In this document: piece by piece, positions 6,287 to 8,166 of the stretch | Numbering within the stretch: the first letter of the stretch is position 1 | How the letters are laid out: each line of letters starts with the position of its first letter | From: an uncultured Bacteroidota bacterium | GTDB taxonomy: Bacteria; Bacteroidota; Bacteroidia; NS11-12g; UBA955 | Direction of reading: 5' to 3' | NCBI GenBank assembly: GCA_903959115.1 | Contig: CAJBVU010000316.1 | Location: 1-8,166 of the forward strand | DNA: 8,166 nucleotides | Translations under genes and position numbers: made by a program | The notes under the pieces: generated by a model | Database searches by the model: none | What the model was told of the DNA's origin: nothing | The model's input: the letters and a program-made list of their open reading frames with translations, nothing else

Positions 6287-7255
6287 ATGAGAATCGGTAT
6301 TGACGCCATGGGTGGGGATTACGCCCCATTAGAAGCCGTCAAAGGTGCCTCATTGGCCGCAAAGGCGTTGAACGGCGTAGAACTAGTTCTTTTTGGTTCT
6401 AGTCTCGAAGTTTTGCGTGTTTGTGAGAGTGAAGGTATCGATTCCCAAATTTTTACTATTGTAGATACGCCGGATGTCATTGAAATGGCAGAACACCCGG
6501 TTAAAGCCTTGGTTTCAAAACCGAATTCTAGTATTGCGCAAGGATTCTTGCATTTAGCTCAAGGTAAAATTGATGCTTTCATTAGTGCCGGTAATACGGG
6601 TGCTATGTTGGTTGGTTCTATTCAATATTTGAAATTGGTAGACGGATGCGACAGGCCTTGTTTAACCGCTGCTATTCCCCGTGTCAATATGAACCCTGGT
6701 CTTTTGTTGGATGTTGGTGCGAATGCGGACTGTAAACCTGAACATTTAGAAAAGTTTGCACTCCTTGGTAACTTACTTTATTCCATGTTGTACAAAGTTG
6801 ACTCACCCAAAGTGGGTCTTTTGAATATTGGAGAAGAAAGTGAAAAGGGTAACCTATTAACCAAAGCTACGCATCAGTTACTGGCTCAAACCCAAGGAAT
6901 TAATTTTGTAGGTAACGTGGAAGGTCGTGATATTTTTGGTGACCTTGCCGATGTTGTGGTTTGTGATGGTTTTAGCGGTAATGTGATCATCAAGGTGTGT
7001 GAAGGCATGTATTACCGCCTGGTAAAACGTGGCGTTCAAGACGATTATTTAGACCAATTTAATTTCAAACATTACGGTGGAAGTTTGGTTTTAGGAGTCA
7101 ATGCCCCTGTAATTGTGGGTCATGGCATTACAAAATCTGATACTTTCTTTAAGATGATAGAATTGGCGCAGGATGCGGTTGAAACGCAATTGACAAGTAA
7201 AATTCAGAAGGCGATGAGCCGATTTAATGCTGCGCAAATAGAAACAACAGTTTAA
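6287..7255 (+). CDS. plsX: Phosphate acyltransferase PlsX
   Basis: PlsX converts acyl-ACP and phosphate to acyl-phosphate, the acyl donor used by PlsY to start phospholipid synthesis; it is a peripheral membrane enzyme. The 322-residue product has the usual length (about 310-340). Family signatures in order are MRIGIDAMGGDYAP (1-14), SAGNTGAMLVGS (100-111), LLDVGANADCKPEHL (140-154), VGLLNIGEESEKGN (176-189), FVGNVEGRDI (207-216), VVCDGFSGNVIIK (224-236) and APVIVGHG (273-280). All are intact. Its ATG follows the rpmF stop after a single base, and fabH starts three bases after its own stop, so translational coupling is likely. No separate promoter was recognised. Confidence 0.97.
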   Translation: MRIGIDAMGGDYAPLEAVKGASLAAKALNGVELVLFGSSLEVLRVCESEGIDSQIFTIVDTPDVIEMAEHPVKALVSKPNSSIAQGFLHLAQGKIDAFISAGNTGAMLVGSIQYLKLVDGCDRPCLTAAIPRVNMNPGLLLDVGANADCKPEHLEKFALLGNLLYSMLYKVDSPKVGLLNIGEESEKGNLLTKATHQLLAQTQGINFVGNVEGRDIFGDLADVVVCDGFSGNVIIKVCEGMYYRLVKRGVQDDYLDQFNFKHYGGSLVLGVNAPVIVGHGITKSDTFFKMIELAQDAVETQLTSKIQKAMSRFNAAQIETTV

Positions 7256-7258
7256 TTC

Positions 7259-8166
7259 ATGAAAATCACAGCTGCCATCACTGCGGTGGGCGGGTATGTC
7301 CCCCCAAAGATTCTTACCAACGCGGATTTAGAAAAAATGGTTGATACCAATGATGAATGGATTCGTTCAAGAACGGGTATTACAGAACGTCATATTTTGG
7401 ATGAACCCGGAAAGGCGACATCTGATTTGGCGGTAGGTGCTATTTTACCCATGTTGGCGAAAAAGGGTATTGATCCTTCCGAAATCGACATGGTTATTTG
7501 CGGAACGGTTACAGGAGATTATGTTTTTCCAGCAACGGCCAATGTGATTGCAGATAAAATTGGAGCTGTGAACGCTTGGGGCTATGATGTCAATGCGGCT
7601 TGTAGTGGTTTCTTGTTTGCCCTAGTAACGGGATCAAAATTTATCGAGACGGGATCACACAAAAAAGTGTTGGTTGTGGGTGCTGATAAAATGAGTACGA
7701 TTGTGGACTACACAGATCGCAATACATGTGTTTTGTTTGGCGATGGAGCGGGTTGTGTTTTGCTAGAGCCAACCGAGGATGGATTGGGAATACAAGATTC
7801 AATTACGCGTGTGGATGGAAGTGGACGTGAGTTTTTGATTCAAAAAGCAGGTGGTTCAATGTTGCCACCAAGTCATGAAACCATTGATCAGCGCTTGCAT
7901 TACGCTTACCAAGAGGGGAAAACAGTGTTTAAGTTTGCTGTAACTCGTATGGCTGATGTGAGTTATGAAATCATGGAAAGAAATAATCTTTCTGCTGACG
8001 ATATCGCATGGTTAGTACCTCACCAGGCCAATTTGCGAATTATCGATGCTACAGCCGATCGCATGGGATTGGATAAGAACAAAGTGATGATCAATATCCA
8101 GAAGTATGGTAATACCACTTCAGGAACTTTGCCTTTGTGCCTGTGGGAGTGGGAAAAGCAATTGAA
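7259..8166 (+). CDS. fabH: Beta-ketoacyl-ACP synthase III FabH (3' end missing)
   Basis: FabH condenses acetyl-CoA (or a branched primer) with malonyl-ACP to start fatty acid elongation. The frame from the ATG at 7259 stays open for 302 codons to the window end, so the gene is cut at its 3' side; the usual length is about 320-335 residues, so roughly 25-30 residues are missing. The start matches the family (MKITAAITAVGGYVPPKIL). The catalytic triad is present: Cys115 in NAACSGFLF, His255 in VPHQAN and Asn285 in KYGNTTSGT. Other family motifs are NDEWIRSRTGITERH (31-45) and GDGAGCVLLE (161-170). It follows plsX by three bases. The primer preference cannot be read from sequence; Bacteroidota often use branched primers, but this is general knowledge of the group and not evidence here. 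Confidence 0.96.
   Translation, partial: MKITAAITAVGGYVPPKILTNADLEKMVDTNDEWIRSRTGITERHILDEPGKATSDLAVGAILPMLAKKGIDPSEIDMVICGTVTGDYVFPATANVIADKIGAVNAWGYDVNAACSGFLFALVTGSKFIETGSHKKVLVVGADKMSTIVDYTDRNTCVLFGDGAGCVLLEPTEDGLGIQDSITRVDGSGREFLIQKAGGSMLPPSHETIDQRLHYAYQEGKTVFKFAVTRMADVSYEIMERNNLSADDIAWLVPHQANLRIIDATADRMGLDKNKVMINIQKYGNTTSGTLPLCLWEWEKQL

Noticed and set aside
1..8166. An undescribed multi-gene system
   Set aside because: Every gene belongs to a recognised family, and both clusters (gldKLMN, and DUF177-rpmF-plsX-fabH) are known arrangements; there is no unexplained gap above 150 bp.

Overview
The window reads as a chromosomal segment of a Bacteroidota bacterium, probably from the Flavobacteriia or a neighbouring class. 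The reasons are a complete gliding/type IX secretion (T9SS) core cluster gldK-gldL-gldM-gldN, two promoters with the phylum's TAnnTTTG -7 element, almost no Shine-Dalgarno sites, and moderate to low GC. The family or genus cannot be fixed from the sequence alone. All genes are on the + strand and densely packed. No mobile element, CRISPR array, tRNA or rRNA is visible.

Region 1 (1-457) is the 3' end of a PorP/SprF-family outer-membrane beta-barrel gene. Region 2 (458-598) is an AT-rich gap holding a good Bacteroidota promoter for the next operon. Region 3 (599-5401) is gldKLMN. GldL and GldM form the proton-driven inner-membrane motor. GldK (lipoprotein) and GldN form the periplasmic ring under the outer membrane. 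PorP/SprF proteins anchor substrates or attachment complexes at the surface. The operon ends at a strong intrinsic terminator (5422-5454), and no gldO follows.

Region 4 (about 5500-8166) is a second transcription unit with its own promoter: a DUF177/YceD protein, rpmF (ribosomal protein bL32, zinc-free form), plsX and fabH (cut by the window end). This widespread arrangement links 50S subunit assembly with the start of fatty acid and phospholipid synthesis. fabH has no stop codon in the window but is clearly coding.

Nothing here looks like an undescribed system: the genes are known families in a known order. The points worth a second look are small. They are a textbook Shine-Dalgarno site only in front of gldM, a GldK that keeps the formylglycine-enzyme-like fold motifs but lacks the catalytic cysteines and has a long pre-lipobox leader, a zinc-ligand-free bL32, and a DUF177 start that must be moved downstream because the longer reading uses a TTG lying inside the promoter.
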